DNA of 64,000 bases from assembly GCF_052857255.1 (NCBI RefSeq), contig NW_027526505.1:610501-674500 (forward strand). Direction: 5' to 3'. Below, in pieces: positions 22,794 through 33,400 of the stretch. Position numbers and translations under genes: made by a program. Every line of letters starts with the position of its first letter. Positions within the stretch are counted from its first letter, which is position 1. The notes below the pieces were generated by a model. That model was not told where the DNA came from. It ran no database searches and saw nothing but the letters and a program-made list of their open reading frames with translations. Source of the DNA: Amblyomma americanum. Lineage: Eukaryota; Arthropoda; Arachnida; Ixodida; Ixodidae.

Positions 22794-23420
22794 GGTCAAA
22801 GAAGTTGCCCAAGAAAAGTGGGACTGAACATTTCAGCAGCATTGAAAATAAGAAAAAAGTAAAAGTGAAGAGAGATAACGACACTGAAGGAAAGATTAAA
22901 GAACTGCACCAAAAGGCCTGTTTCGTGCCAAATAATAAAAAAGAAGAAAAGGGGTAAGGCGGAGAAATAGCGGAAGGAAAGAGGGTGACGAATGCTTTGT
23001 TCAAATGACTAGTCTTGTTGCGAAACGTTGGCTAAGAACAATGTAACTCCACATTTTACTCCTGTTTACAACGTTTTGTGGTCTCATGAATGTTTTGTCC
23101 TCTCAAGAATTCCATCTTCCTGTCTTCTCTGTATAACGAATGTCACTGTAAATGAAAAGATTCGGTCACTCGCTGAGGAAGAATCTAATTTTTTTCTTAG
23201 TACAGCTTCATCGTTTGGTTATTTATTACTCTTTTCCAGTTTATTCACCAGAAAAAGTGTAATTACGTGCATGTGAATTTCGAGCGAAAAATAAAATATC
23301 TTCCCCGTAACTACGCGATTCAAACTTGCGAAGTCGACATAAATGCTCATACCCTGCTTATTGACGAGAGGTGTTTGGTGGTGAGGCCCACACTAAGACA
23401 TCGAGAATATAAACTTCCTT
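22794..23420. other. No recognisable feature
   Basis: A/T-rich sequence with short frames. No recognisable element. Confidence 0.35.
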
Positions 23421-23423
23421 GAT

Positions 23424-23705
23424 GTCAGAGGTTAGGGTGGTCGGCTACTGATCCGGAGTTCCAGGGTTTAAACCCGACCGCGGCGGCTGCGTTTCGATGG
23501 AGGCGAAACGCTAAAGCGCCCGTGTGGTGTGCGATGTCCGTGCACCCCAGGTGGTCGGAATTATTCCGGATCTCTCCACTGCGGTACCTCATTCTTCCTT
23601 TATTCTTTTACTCCCTTCTTTATCCATTTTCTTACGGCGCGGTTCAAGTGTCCGCCGATATGTGAAACAGATACTGCGCTATTTCTTTCCCACAAAAATT
23701 ATTTT
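23424..23705 (+). mobile_element. tRNA-headed SINE, second subfamily, head truncated
   Basis: It begins within the head (GTCGGCTACTGATCCGGAGTT), then has the B-box-like GGTTTAAACCC (23465-23475), the body CGACCGCGGCGGCTGC, GGTGGTCGGAATTATTCCGG, and the tail GAAACAGATACTGCGC then TTTCTTTCCC. It matches 33401-33720 along its length but lacks the first ~20 bp of the head. Confidence 0.75.
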
Positions 23706-24037
23706 CAATGTTTTCATGTCATTGCTTGTTAAAAGTGCGCGTAGGTCCGACGAATGCATTTCATTATGGTCATTTCCATTCTCAAATATCTATCTTCAGG
23801 AATGGGAGCCTCTTTCTCAATCAAGCAAGGAAACAACAAATATTCGCCAACCTAATTGTATTCTTCACTAGTGTGCTTTAGGGCTACTAATGTTCTCAAG
23901 CAAGAGAATATTTTAGACAAGGAATCACAGAGCTGCTCCAAAGTTGCAAAAGTTGTAATGGAGTTGATGAGTTTTCTTTCTTGCGGAAAAAATATGCAGA
24001 AATCAAAATAACACTAGTAAAAAATACTCATTGAGAA

Positions 24038-24430
24038 AACCAGCGCTGGAAGACGGGACACAAGAAAACAGAGACACTACACCAGCGCTGACTCGCAACT
24101 GAATTTTCAATTGGAAGAAATGGTCCTAATAAGCTTTCTTTTCGAGAAAAAAACGCAACTCCTAAGTGTAAGACGAAGAAAAACAATACTGGTCATTATA
24201 CGTACATGACGGTGAAAAACGCGCCACATCGCCATGGTGCAAGCGCGCAGGATAGTTGTTTCTTCCGGATAAATAGGGGATGTCGTTATCATTGAGTGTA
24301 ACTGATAGATCAATAATGCAGTCGTCCGTATAATCTTCAATAAGGAAGGGTTCTAAAATATCACGTATTAGCTGATTGCAATATTTGCCAAGGATGACGG
24401 TGTTAGAAACAAAGAGGAGTGCATGTGCCT
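24038..24430 (-). mobile_element. Penelope-like element C-terminal fragment
   Basis: On the minus strand a frame from about 24390 to 24165 reads GKYCNQLIRDILEPFLIEDY, IIDLSVTLNDNDIPYLSG and on to a stop, like the C-terminus following the Penelope GIY-YIG domain. The 3' UTR contains GACTCGCAACTGA (plus strand) and ends in two copies of CCAGCGCTG (24039, 24083), the same words as at the ends of the larger copy at 43778. The upstream domains are absent. Confidence 0.6.
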
Positions 24431-24448
24431 TTCTTACAATGCCGGTGG

Positions 24449-24830
24449 TGGTGGTAGTGCAAACATTTATTAGGAAGGGACAGGAGGTATGTTTGGATCA
24501 GCCCGTAAGGGACCGATGCTTACAAGCACTAGGTGGAGGTGCCTAGTTTGGTACCCCAGTGCCGGTGGCCACCGCCCGGGCGAGCCCGACTAAGGCTTGT
24601 TGGGCCAGTAAATCCTGGCAGCCGAGCAGGGTCACCTCCCAGTCCTCCCTTGTTGGGGTGGGGGTGGGGGGAATAGCCGGGTTGGAGGGGAAGGCACACA
24701 CCATGTGAAAGATGTCAGAAGACACCGCTCTACAGTGCGGGCAGCTCCCGTTAAAGGAGGGGTCAAATGTTTTAGTGCTGCCGGGCACAGCAATGTATTG
24801 AAGAGAAGGCGGAGAAGGATGCAATCATCC
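24449..24830 (-). mobile_element. 5'-truncated LINE 3' end (I/R1-type ORF2 C-terminus)
   Basis: The minus-strand frame 24824-24543 has SCPHCRAVSSDIFHMVCAF and LLGCQDLLAQQALVGLARA. This Cys/His motif and helical end match the C-termini of RNase H-bearing LINEs and resemble the fragment at 14607-15395. A short 3' UTR ends near CCACCACCACC at 24449. The RNase H is missing. Confidence 0.75.
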
Positions 24831-25029
24831 GCATTCTAGATGCCTTTACATGGGCGAGGGTAAAGGTGATTACAATCTTGATAGCAGTTCTTAACATCTT
24901 TGAAGTTACTGACCGGAATAAATTTGGGTTCCTAATAGGGTGGGGAGGAGAAAACAGCGCAGCGACAGAGCGCGCTGCCGGCTGCGTCTGCTGCCTCGTT
25001 TCCGGCCAACCCCTTATAAGCAGGGGCCC

Positions 25030-26037
25030 TGTAAGGCTGCGCTTCATCAGCGCGCATATTTTTTTATTCCCTTAGCTTGTATTCACTGCCGGCCCCTGGT
25101 CTACGCTCCCCCTCTACACCCCACTCCCCCCCCCCCAACCCCCGCAAGCAGTGGCAAATCCGCAGGAGGCACTGACTGCTTGACTGCACCACTGTGACGG
25201 CCGAAGACACCTGGCGCCAAGAAAGCATGCGAGGCGCGAACAACGAGCACGTGGTGTCGCTTCGTCTTAGGCAGCATTCCCACGGCGGCAGAATGCGAAC
25301 CACCTCGCATTCCGTGATGGGCCCCTTTTTTTTTCTTATTTTGGCATTCTCGATTGCACCGAAGCGGCGCGGTTCTCCGCCATCTGACATTCCTGCGGCG
25401 AGCCAGTCGGTCAGTGGTGCCGCCAATTAGCTAAAAAAAAACGCTTCATCCTTTGAGAGGTGACGCGCGGATGCGGCAGGGAAAGGGAAAGCATCAAGCG
25501 CTGAGGCTGAGAACTCCCCTCGGGGAGAGGGTTTTCAAAGTGTTTTCTGTATGTGTTTGAGTTTCTTTATAGCCAAGCTCCGGGCTCAAAGTTGGGTCCA
25601 ACCTTCAGGGGCTGTGGCTACCTCCATTGGTATATCGAAGCTTAGGGCGGACCTCGATATATGACCGCCCTAATTTGTTTGTTTGCAAAGGCTTTAAACT
25701 TGCATGTAAAATCATTGAAGAGCAGTTTTGTCTCATTGAGCTAGAGGCTCCGTGCAGTGGCACGTAATTCTACAGACCTGGACTCTAACCTCGGGTCGAT
25801 GACTGAGGTCTTTTCGAGTTTCTCTGTATGAGATCTTTTCTTTTAAATTACAGTTCGACATTCTGTGCGACTCAACTTGTAACGCAGTTTGCCCTTGTAC
25901 ATCCTATAAACATATTTTTACTTCGTCTCCATCATCTGGCATCAATCATCGTCTGCTCCTTCAACACCGTCGAATTCAGGTTTGGAGAGGTCCTGTGCCC
26001 CTCTGAATAAACGCAAAGAACCATCTTAAAAATTACT
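25030..26037 (+). repeat. 5' LTR of the Gmr1-like element
   Basis: About 1008 bp, TGTAAGGCTGCGC to AATTACT. It aligns with the 3' LTR along most of its length, for example GAACTCCCCTCGGGGAGAGG and GACCGCCCTAA. The last ~110 bp differ strongly from the 3' LTR. An AATAAA lies at 26006-26011 in that divergent end. Confidence 0.9.
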
Positions 26038-26052
26038 GGCGCAGCACGACAG
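26037..26052 (+). promoter_or_regulatory. Primer-binding site
   Basis: TGGCGCAGCACG starts at the LTR edge. The first eight bases match the tRNA-Ser-type primer site TGGCGCAG known from 17.6/297-type elements; the following bases differ. The exact tRNA is not determined. Confidence 0.55.
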
Positions 26053-26340
26053 AATTCGGCGACCGTCAGCCCCGAGCTGACACCACCCACACACCCAGCA
26101 GTGTCCAGGCACTCGGCCACGCCCAGCTCGTAGTAGCCACCCAGGAGGACCAGAAGGAAAGGACCTCCGGCACCAGCCAAGTTGACAAGGTACCCCGGCT
26201 CACCGGCCCCAAGGCGGCGTTCACACTGCGGCTCTGGACGAGTTTGGAGAAGCAACGGCACCTACTATCAACAGCAGCACGGGTGAGCGGGATTCCTTAC
26301 GTATCTTTGAGGTGGTTATGGCTCAAGCGCAAACGGGTGT

Positions 26341-27653
26341 ATGGTGCAGACGCGGAGCATGATGGCGAGCTCAGCTGACAGAGGGGCAGAGGAGAGTGCA
26401 TCGGACCAGAATGTATTTGAGGGCAACGACCTGTCAAGTGAGATTTCCCATGAAGACGGGATGTCGGCAGGGGCAGCATTAGATGGGGCGACGAAGGAGC
26501 CGGTAGAGGAAACGCGACGGAAAATAACTCCAGGGACAAGGTCTGATGCCGTAGAGATCCGCCGCATGGAACTAGATTTTCAGCTCGAAAAGCTTAAGAT
26601 CGAATCTCGAGAACGCATCGAGTTGGGGAAACTTGGCATAGGAACGACAGGTGGCAGACAGAGTTCTTTAATGCTGGTACCTGAGGAGCAACGGCGAACG
26701 GGCCTCGACCTAGTATCCCAAAGTGCCAAGGTACCAAAGGGGCTCAAGTTACCGTGTGACGCGGATGTACCGCTGTGGTTTGACGATGTAGAAAGATCAT
26801 TCACAACGTGCGATGTGCAAGAAAACAGCCGCGTACATTTGATAATGCCAGCGCTGAACGAGCGTGTGCGCTACTTGCTTCGTGGACAAAAGGACTATGA
26901 GTGTGTTAACTACGAGGTAGTGAAGAAAGCCGTCTAAGAAACGATCTAAAACTCACCCCCACTGAGTACGTAGACCGGTTCGAGCGCGCCGCAAAGCGCA
27001 AGGAGGAAACATGGGCGCAGTTTTCCTCTCGCGTAAAAACTTACTTTCAGTACTACCTGCGCTCGAGGGATGCAGACAGCAAGGAAGACGGGGTGGCTCT
27101 CGTCGTGGCCGATAGGATGAAAGCGAGCCTAAGCACAGAGGGCTTAGAATACGTGCGCCTCCGTGAGGGAGAGAAATGCGTGAAACCGGACGAGATGTCC
27201 CGGATACTGCAGACATTCGAGCAGGCTAAGGGAAAGGGGCGCGCGGTGCGACAAACGGTCACACAGTTTAAGAAAGAAAAGACTCCTACGCAACCTGTGA
27301 CCAGCGACAACAGACGACACGTGCAGTGTTACGTGTGCCGCGCAGTGGGCCATCGCGCAAAGGACTGCCCACGAGCCGCTCACAATGCGCAGAAAACCGA
27401 AAAGTGCGCCCGGACACAGAGAGTAGCAGTAGCCAGCATGGATACATCCGAAACCCTAGCATCAGTCCACCCGCACAGGACTTTGGTAGCAGAAATAAAT
27501 GCCTCTGGGTCGTCCTACCAAGCACGGCAATCAAAGCTACAGCAGGTTCAGATCGAACGCGCCGGAGTGCCGGCAACTGCAATCATAGACACCGGCAGCG
27601 AGATTACTGTAGTAAGAGAAAGCCTCGTGCCCAGCGTATCCCAGGAGCATTAG
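26341..27653 (+). pseudogene. Gmr1-like element gag and protease
   Basis: Gag starts at ATG 26341 (MVQTRSMMASS) with a helical region (residues ~65-110) and the capsid-like VPLWFDDVERSF. A one-base shift near 26930 moves the frame, and TPTEYVDRFERAAKRK continues capsid in the frame of 27093. One zinc knuckle, CYVCRAVGHRAKDC, lies at 27327-27368. The aspartic protease follows with IIDTGSEITVV (DTG at 27588-27596). A TAG at 27651 interrupts, and the protease continues downstream in the same frame. Gag packages the RNA; the protease matures the polyprotein. Confidence 0.85.
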
Positions 27654-28385
27654 GGCAAGATTAAGCTTGTTTCCGCCTTTGGCGAAACAATAGAGGCAAA
27701 ACTAGTTACCCTCGCGGTCAGTCTGAAGCGGTGCCCCACACTTGTAGCGCGACCGGATACCGTACGTATCGTCTGTGCACTTACAGGCAAGCTCACGGAG
27801 GGTGTCGACTGCTTGCTATCGCGGGAGGACTGGGAGCTGCTAGCGCAGATCGACAGCCGCGGCGGGGCGCTTGCCCCGAGCAAGAGCCACGTTGCGGCTG
27901 GCACAGCTAGCGTGTCCTTCTCCGTGGCCGAGAAGAGCTACGAGCTGACCCCAACGACGGGCGAGGTCCACGCGAACCAATCCCAGGCGGACGAACAGGA
28001 AAACGATGAGTCGACCGAGGCATCGGGCGAGCAGCATAAAGCGGGCCGCGACGAGTACCCGATTGAAGGCCAGTGCTCAATGCGTGACGACGAGGACACG
28101 TCCTCAAACCAGCGAGGGAAGTTCCGTTCGGCCCAGCTGTCCGATGAAAGCCTCAGTAAATCTTGGGAGGACGCAGAAACGAAAAAAGGGGGCATGTTCA
28201 TTTCAGACGGTCTTTTATACCACCGTGACTCCATCGCAGGCGCGAAAGTCAAGCAGATTGTACTGCCCCTCAGCAGACGGGAAGAAGTGCTTTCTCTGGC
28301 CCACGAACCTCTCTGGGGAGGACATTTGGGCCCAAGAAAGACGAGGGCGAGAATTAAGTACAGTTTTTTTTTGGGGCCGGTTTAG
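27654..28385 (+). pseudogene. Gmr1-like element: end of protease, linker and integrase zinc-binding region
   Basis: After the TAG the same frame carries the second half of the protease (KLVSAFGETIEAKL, then VDCLLSREDWELL) and an acidic, low-complexity linker rich in Glu, Ser and Asp (about 27950-28130). The integrase N-terminus follows: GGMFISDGLLYHRDS, then LAHEPLWGGHLGPRKT with its two His. A T-run near 28367-28375 breaks the frame before the paired Cys (CKTCHACQ), which continue in the next frame. Integrase sequence directly after protease is the key sign of the Gmr1 order. Confidence 0.85.
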
Positions 28386-28393
28386 AGTCAGAT

Positions 28394-29191
28394 GTGTCAC
28401 AACGATGCAAGACGTGTCACGCTTGTCAGATCAGGTCAGATAGGCGGCTTAAAGACAGGGTGCCTATCACGCCACTCACTAGACCCGACCACCCTTTTCA
28501 AGTAGTAAACGTCGACATCATCGGGCCGATTGACATGCCCTCAGGCCGGGGCCATAGGTACGCTCTTTGCCTGGTTGATTTGTGCAGGCGGTGGCCCGAA
28601 GTGGTTTTTCTGCGTTCACTAACCTCGAGAGCAACATGCGACGCCCTGCTCGCAGTCTTTAGCCGCACCGATATCCCGGAAGTTATATGCTCAGACCAGG
28701 GAACTAACTTCACTGCACAGCTGAGAAGGAAGATGTTAGCAAGATTGGAATGCGCGCCCCGTTTTTCGGCTCTGGAACATCATGAGAGCAACGGAACAGT
28801 AGAACGGTGGAGCCACGTCCTCAGAAACATGCTTTTTCATGTAATAGAGAAAGACCAGAGAAACTGGGACAGGCTCATCCCATTTGTGCTATGGGCGTAC
28901 AGGGAGGTACACCATGACACCACATGGGTTGCCCCATTCTTACTCCTTTACGGCAGGAATCCTACGGGGCCGCTTGCCATTTTGCAGAGCACTTGGACGG
29001 GTGAGCAGCCACTCCTAAACACACTAAGAGAAGAGCCCGCAAAATACCTGAGACAGCTGCGCGAACAGCTAGAGATAGCCGCGGCAGTAGCAGGGCTCAC
29101 GGCAAGCGCACGACAGGGGAGCTACGCGCAGGCGCACAATAGGCAGGCTAGGAAAAGTTTTCAGCGTCGGAGATCAAGTTCTCGTGTTTGA
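28394..29191 (+). pseudogene. Gmr1-like element integrase core
   Basis: This frame holds the zinc Cys pair CKTCHACQ and the full catalytic core. VVNVDIIGPI has the first Asp (28514), ICSDQGTNF the second (28694) and HESNGTVERW the Glu (28802). The spacing is Asp-59-Asp-35-Glu, the standard DD35E arrangement of Ty3/gypsy integrases. The enzyme joins cDNA to host DNA. Family His-Pro-Gln-Thr-Asn-Gly is altered to HESNG. The frame ends at 29191 after a shift in an A-run near 29155; the C-terminal module continues in 29184-29657. Confidence 0.9.
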
Positions 29192-29657
29192 TACCGACCG
29201 CGACAACAAACTATCTCCTAAATGGCTCGGCCCATATGCCGTCACCGCGAAGGAGATGCAAAACTCCTACAGGATCGATACCGGAGCGCGAGCCGTGCCA
29301 CTTGTGCATGCAAATAGGCTTCGGCCTTACTACTCGCGGGTTAGCCACGTTGGTGTCGTATTCGACGAAGCCACTTATTTCAGAGAAATTGAGTGGACAC
29401 CTCGCCCTGCACCCACACAGTCGGATCCCTTTTCCGTCGAACAGTGGAAACTGGCACATTTGGACTCTCAGCAGCGCGCTGAAATGGCGAAACTGTTCGC
29501 CAGTTACGCTGAAATGTTCGATGAAACACCGGGAGCGGCCGAAGTGGAATTGCACAAAATCGAGTTAAAAACGGGTACCAGCCAAAAGGTGCCTTCCCAT
29601 ATCGAGTGCCCGTGCTTCTTAGGGTTGAGGTTAGCCGCCAGCTTGACGAGTTGTTAG
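29130..29657 (+). pseudogene. Gmr1-like element integrase C-terminus (GPY module) joined to RT N-terminus
   Basis: One frame reads VFSVGDQVLVFDTDRDNK, then KLSPKWLGPYAV (GPY module of gypsy integrases, about 29214-29250) and LVHANRLRPYY. With no break it continues into the RT N-terminal region: WKLAHLDSQQRAEMAKLF, YAEMFDETPGAAEVELHKIE. Integrase end and RT start therefore share one open frame, which argues against the reversed order being a product of two nested elements. A frameshift near 29600 precedes YRVPVLLRVEV. Confidence 0.9.
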
Positions 29658-30858
29658 ACCTCGGTTTCATATATCCCGTAGAGAGCGACTACGCTCATCC
29701 CGTGGTCTGTGTGCGGAAGAAGGACGGCTCAGTGCGCATGTGCATCGATTACCGCGCGCTGAACGGAGCCACACGCACTGATGTTCCCCGATGACACCCC
29801 CACAGGAGTTAATTATGAGGGTAGCCCGCGCGAAGTTCATTACACTAATAGACCCGCGACGAGGTTATTGCCAGGTACCAGTGGCCTCCGAAAGCCAACA
29901 TTTGACCGCCTTAGTAACACACGAAGGACAGTACGCTTGGCGCGTCATGCCATTTGGGCTAAAAAATGCGGCTGCCACTTTCCAACGAATGATGAATACG
30001 CTGCTGTCCAGGCATCAGGCCTACGCTGCGGCGTATCTCGATGACATTTCCATTTTCTCAATGTCGTGGCAGGAACATCTGAAGCATCGGATCATTGTGT
30101 TCGGCTTACTCCGCGAAGCAAAACTTAAGGCGAGCCCGGAGAAGTGCCCAATCGCACAGGCACAGATTAGGTACTTAGGTCACCTAGTGGGAGGTGGCAC
30201 CCACGGGTCGGACCCCGAGAAGCTAGCCGCTATTCAGTACCTCGCGCCACCCACCACAAAAAAGCAGCTGCGAAGCCTGCTGGGGCTATGTGGCTACTAC
30301 CGCGAGTATGTCCAGAACTACGCTGAGGTCGCCGCGCCACTCACGTCCTTAACGAAGCGAGGGGTACCAAACGCGATTCCTTGGACTCGGGAAGCGTCGC
30401 AGGCTTTTGATAAGCTAAAGGAGCCGCTTTGCGAAGCGGTAGCGCTAAACACCCCCGATATCCGCAAGCCGTATTGGCTGTTCACGAATGCATCCGAAGT
30501 TGCGGCCGGAGCTTGCTTGGGACAGATGGGAGAGGCGGGGCCAGAGGAACCGATCGCCTTCGCCAGCCGCAGGTTCACGCCAACTCAGACTCGCTGGTCA
30601 ACAATCGAGCGCGAGGCATTCGCTATAATCTGGTCGCTTAAGAAATTTGACCACTGGGTTTTTCGTGCACAGATTAACGTGGTCTCCGATCACAATCCTC
30701 TTGCTTATCTGACGAGGAGTACGCCTCATGGCGCGGAACTAGCAAGCTTGGCAGTGGCCTTACAGCGCTAGAATGTGGTTGTAACGCACAGGCGAGGCGC
30801 CTGCACCGGCAACGCCGACGCTTTATCTCGCGTCCCCAACATCAGCTGGGGAAAATAG
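29606..30858 (+). pseudogene. Gmr1-like element reverse transcriptase and RNase H
   Basis: RT motifs: QLDELLDLGFIYPVESDYAH, HPVVCVRKKDGSVRMCIDYR (to 29794), then after a one-base shift at about 29785 FITLIDPRRGYCQVPV, MPFGLKNAAATFQRMM, and the catalytic YLDD at 30034-30045. The connection region RSLLGLCGYYREYVQNYAE follows. RNase H has WLFTNASEVAAGACLGQ, where Asn (30487) replaces the first catalytic Asp, REAFAIIWSLKKFDHW with Glu, and VVSDHNPL with Asp. A TAG at 30769 interrupts before NADALSRVPN; the natural end is the TAG at 30856. Confidence 0.9.
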
Positions 30859-31188
30859 CAAGGCAATAATTGAGCCATGACCCCTCAGGCAGGCGTGAAT
30901 ATTCCCGTTCACTCGCTGCAATTTGTGATGTGAACAGTGGTGTGTGACCGGAACCCTGTGCAAGGACGCTGGCACGCGACGCTCGTACTGTGATGAACTT
31001 CATTTACGAAGAGTTTATAACGAAGTGTGTTGTTCTTTGGTCAGTGCCGCGACTTTTGTTTGTTTGTTTGTAGAACTGATTATTTCTGGCTGCATGAGGC
31101 TGCAATTTCAGTTTCACCTCGCCGCGGCCTTTATTTGGTTTAGCGTAAATGAGCCGGCTCCAAGCTCATTTAGCATCTTAGGGGGACG
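30859..31188 (+). other. Non-coding region and polypurine-like tract before the 3' LTR
   Basis: About 330 bp without a convincing frame. It ends CTTAGGGGGACG directly against the LTR start TGTAAG at 31189; the purine run could prime plus-strand synthesis. Confidence 0.6.
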
Positions 31189-32175
31189 TGTAAGCCCGCG
31201 CTTCATCAACGCTTATATTTTTTCATTCCCTTAGCTTGTGGTCACTGCGGGTCTCCGGTCTGCGCTCCCTCCTACCCGCCCCCCCCCCCCCTACCCCCGC
31301 AAGCAGTGGCAAAGGCGCACGAGGCACTGGCTGCTTGACAGAACCACTGTGACGGCCGAAGACACCTGGCGCAAGATAGCATGCGAGGCGCGAACAACGA
31401 GCACGTGGTGCCGCTTGGTCTTAGGCAGCATTTTCATGGTGGCAGTATGCGAACCACCTCGCATTCCGTGATGGGCCCCCTTTATTATCTTTTTTTGGCA
31501 TTCTCGATGGCTCCGAAGCGTAGCGGTTCTCCGCCTTCTGACATTCCTGCGGCGAGCCAGTGGGTCAATGGTCTCGCGAATTAGCTAAAAAAAACGCTTC
31601 ATCCTTTGAGAGGCGACGCGCGGGTGCGGCAGGGAAAGGGAAAGCATTAAGCGCTGAGGCCGAGAACTCCCCTCGGGGAGAGGGTTTTCAAAATGTTTTC
31701 TGTATGTGTTTTTTTATCTTTATAGCCAAGCTCCTGGCTCAAAGTTGGGTCCAACCTTCAGGGGCTGTGGCTACCTCCATTGGTTATCGAAGCTTAGGGC
31801 GGGCCTCGATATATGACCGCCCTAAATTTTTTGTTTGCAAAAGCTTTAAAATTGCATGTAAAATCATTGGAGAGCAGTCTTGTCTAGTTGAGATAGAGGC
31901 TCCGTGCGGTGGCACGTAATTCTACAGACCTAAACCCTAACCTCGGGTCGATGAGTAAGGTCTTGTCGAGTTTCTCTGTGTGAGATCTTTTCTTTTAAGT
32001 TACAGTTTGACTGTCTGTGTGACTCAACTTGTAACGCAGTTTGCCCTTGTACATCCTGTAAACATATTCTCTATTTGACCTTCTTCTGCACATCTCCCTT
32101 CACCACCACCTAACAACAACGTTTGGAAGGTTCTGCACCCTTCCGAAGAACCCAACGGACCATCAAAAAATTACT
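31189..32175 (+). repeat. 3' LTR of the Gmr1-like element
   Basis: About 987 bp, TGTAAGCCCGCGC to AATTACT. It matches the 5' LTR closely up to about 32065 (GTTTGCCCTTGTACATCCTG) and then diverges strongly for about 110 bp, where AATAAA is missing. GGCCC follows at 32176. Confidence 0.9.
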
Positions 32176-32186
32176 GGCCCATTAAG

Positions 32187-33060
32187 CTAATGTTGAGCGG
32201 GGCCCGTATCCAGTATGCAATTTTGGTAGATTTGATTGGCATGAAGTAAATGGAGCCTTGTTCGACGTTCCGACAGGCCCCTCACGATTCGGTGATTATG
32301 TATTGTGAATCTGAATGTGAGGCCGCCAGAGCCATGACGGGCAAGAATGCATGAAGAATCATTGGAGCGGGAATTATGGTGCTCACTTAGACAGATTTGT
32401 ATGCATCGTCCCGTCTGGCCGATGCAGACCACTGCACAAGTACGCAGTGTCCTGTACACCTCCCCCACATTTCATGGTAGAGGAGGATTCTTGTGGTTCA
32501 TCTGGCAACCCCCTAACTTAATTTTTTGTACAGGTTGTCTTCGCCTACTGGTCCACTTGAATACACACGCTGCGAAGCTTCCTCAGTGCTCAAAAAATCA
32601 GGTAAATGTCATAACTCCCAGCTACATTCTTTAAACCATGCACTATGACATGTGTGTATGGCACTACCAAAAATTTCTTTTTACTGGTTTTTGGCTCATC
32701 AACTCTCTTCACCCATGCACACATTTTATCGCATGCCTGAGAAATATAATAGGAGGGTAACCACTAGGCTTCAATCGGGCAACCTGACTCATCACACTTT
32801 CGTTGATTCTTTCTCCACATGATTTGTTAATGGCGGATTTTGGGTATGCGAATATGATGCCATTTTACCAGTTTTCTGTGGGCCGACTTATACTCCAGGA
32901 AGGACTTGGTGGAAGGAGGGGAGTACAACCAACACACACAGTGAACTTCTTGGTGCAGTCGTAAGTTTAGAAGTTGGAGTACCCTATCGTTCAGTACTTC
33001 TCTCGTTAAACGTAGTCCTAGCTCGCTTTCATTAAAAAAAAAACTTTAAAACTTGGGCGT
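32187..33060 (-). mobile_element. Penelope-like element fragment (linker and GIY-YIG endonuclease)
   Basis: The minus-strand frame 32468-32187 reads VCIGQTGRCIQICLSEHHNS and ILARHGSGGLTFRF, the GIY-YIG endonuclease of Penelope-like elements, which nicks target DNA. Upstream (33060-32480), broken frames with SAHRKLVKWHH and VVPYTHV match the linker between RT and endonuclease. Many stops are present and the RT itself is missing. It lies immediately beyond the 3' LTR of the Gmr1-like element. Confidence 0.75.
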
Positions 33061-33254
33061 GTCTTCGCGTGATGTCGCCCTTATGAGTATACACATGTAA
33101 TCGTCTATGTAGAGAACAAAAAAAAACAAACAAGATTGCACTTTAGTCTGCTTAAGAGCGCAAATGCGAAAGCTTTACCTGTCCTCTTTCTCCCTTTATT
33201 TTTCATTTTACGAGAAAGCGCATAGAGCACGCTCAGTCGAAAAGCCGTTGACGT

Positions 33255-33276
33255 CGTAGTAGTAGTAGTAGTTGTA
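33255..33276 (+). repeat. (TAG)n microsatellite
   Basis: Short TAG/GTA repeats. On the minus strand this would be an ACT-type tail like that of the LINE ending at 15395, but no LINE body is recognisable next to it. Confidence 0.7.
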
Positions 33277-33277
33277 G

Positions 33278-33400
33278 TTGCTGTCTGTACCACTGGCCGG
33301 AAATCCTCCTTCCATTACGTTGCGGTTCGTGTGGCCACCGAGGTATTTGAGACAGGCGTCATTTCCTATCCTTAAAACCAATTTTAATTTCATTTCCCTA
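33278..33400 (+). mobile_element. SINE 3' tail fragment
   Basis: GGTATTTGAGACAGGCGTCA and TTTCCTATCCTTAAAACCAAT (33341-33382) match the 3' tail of the SINE at 33401-33720. The head is absent. It abuts the next SINE directly. Confidence 0.6.

Larger units (their letters stand above)
25025..32180 (+). mobile_element. Gmr1-like Ty3/gypsy LTR retrotransposon (PR-IN-RT-RNase H order), with LTRs and 5-bp target duplication
   Basis: Direct LTRs (25030-26037 and 31189-32175) start TGTAAG and end ATTACT. The 5-bp word GGCCC lies immediately outside both (25025-25029 and 32176-32180). The internal order is primer site, gag with one zinc knuckle, protease, integrase, reverse transcriptase, RNase H, polypurine-like tract. 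Integrase before RT is the Ty1/copia order, yet the protein motifs (YLDD RT, GPY module, single knuckle, gypsy-type RNase H ending NADALSRV) are Ty3/gypsy. This is the diagnostic layout of Gmr1-like elements. At least five frameshifts and several stops inactivate it. Confidence 0.85.

Noticed and set aside
27813..28107. Minus-strand frames over the Gmr1-like linker
   Set aside because: They are shadows of the acidic linker and integrase region on the plus strand.
25030..32175. Nested copia element as the reason for integrase before RT
   Set aside because: Integrase has a gypsy GPY module, RT and RNase H motifs are gypsy-type, one open frame joins integrase to RT, and only one LTR pair is present.
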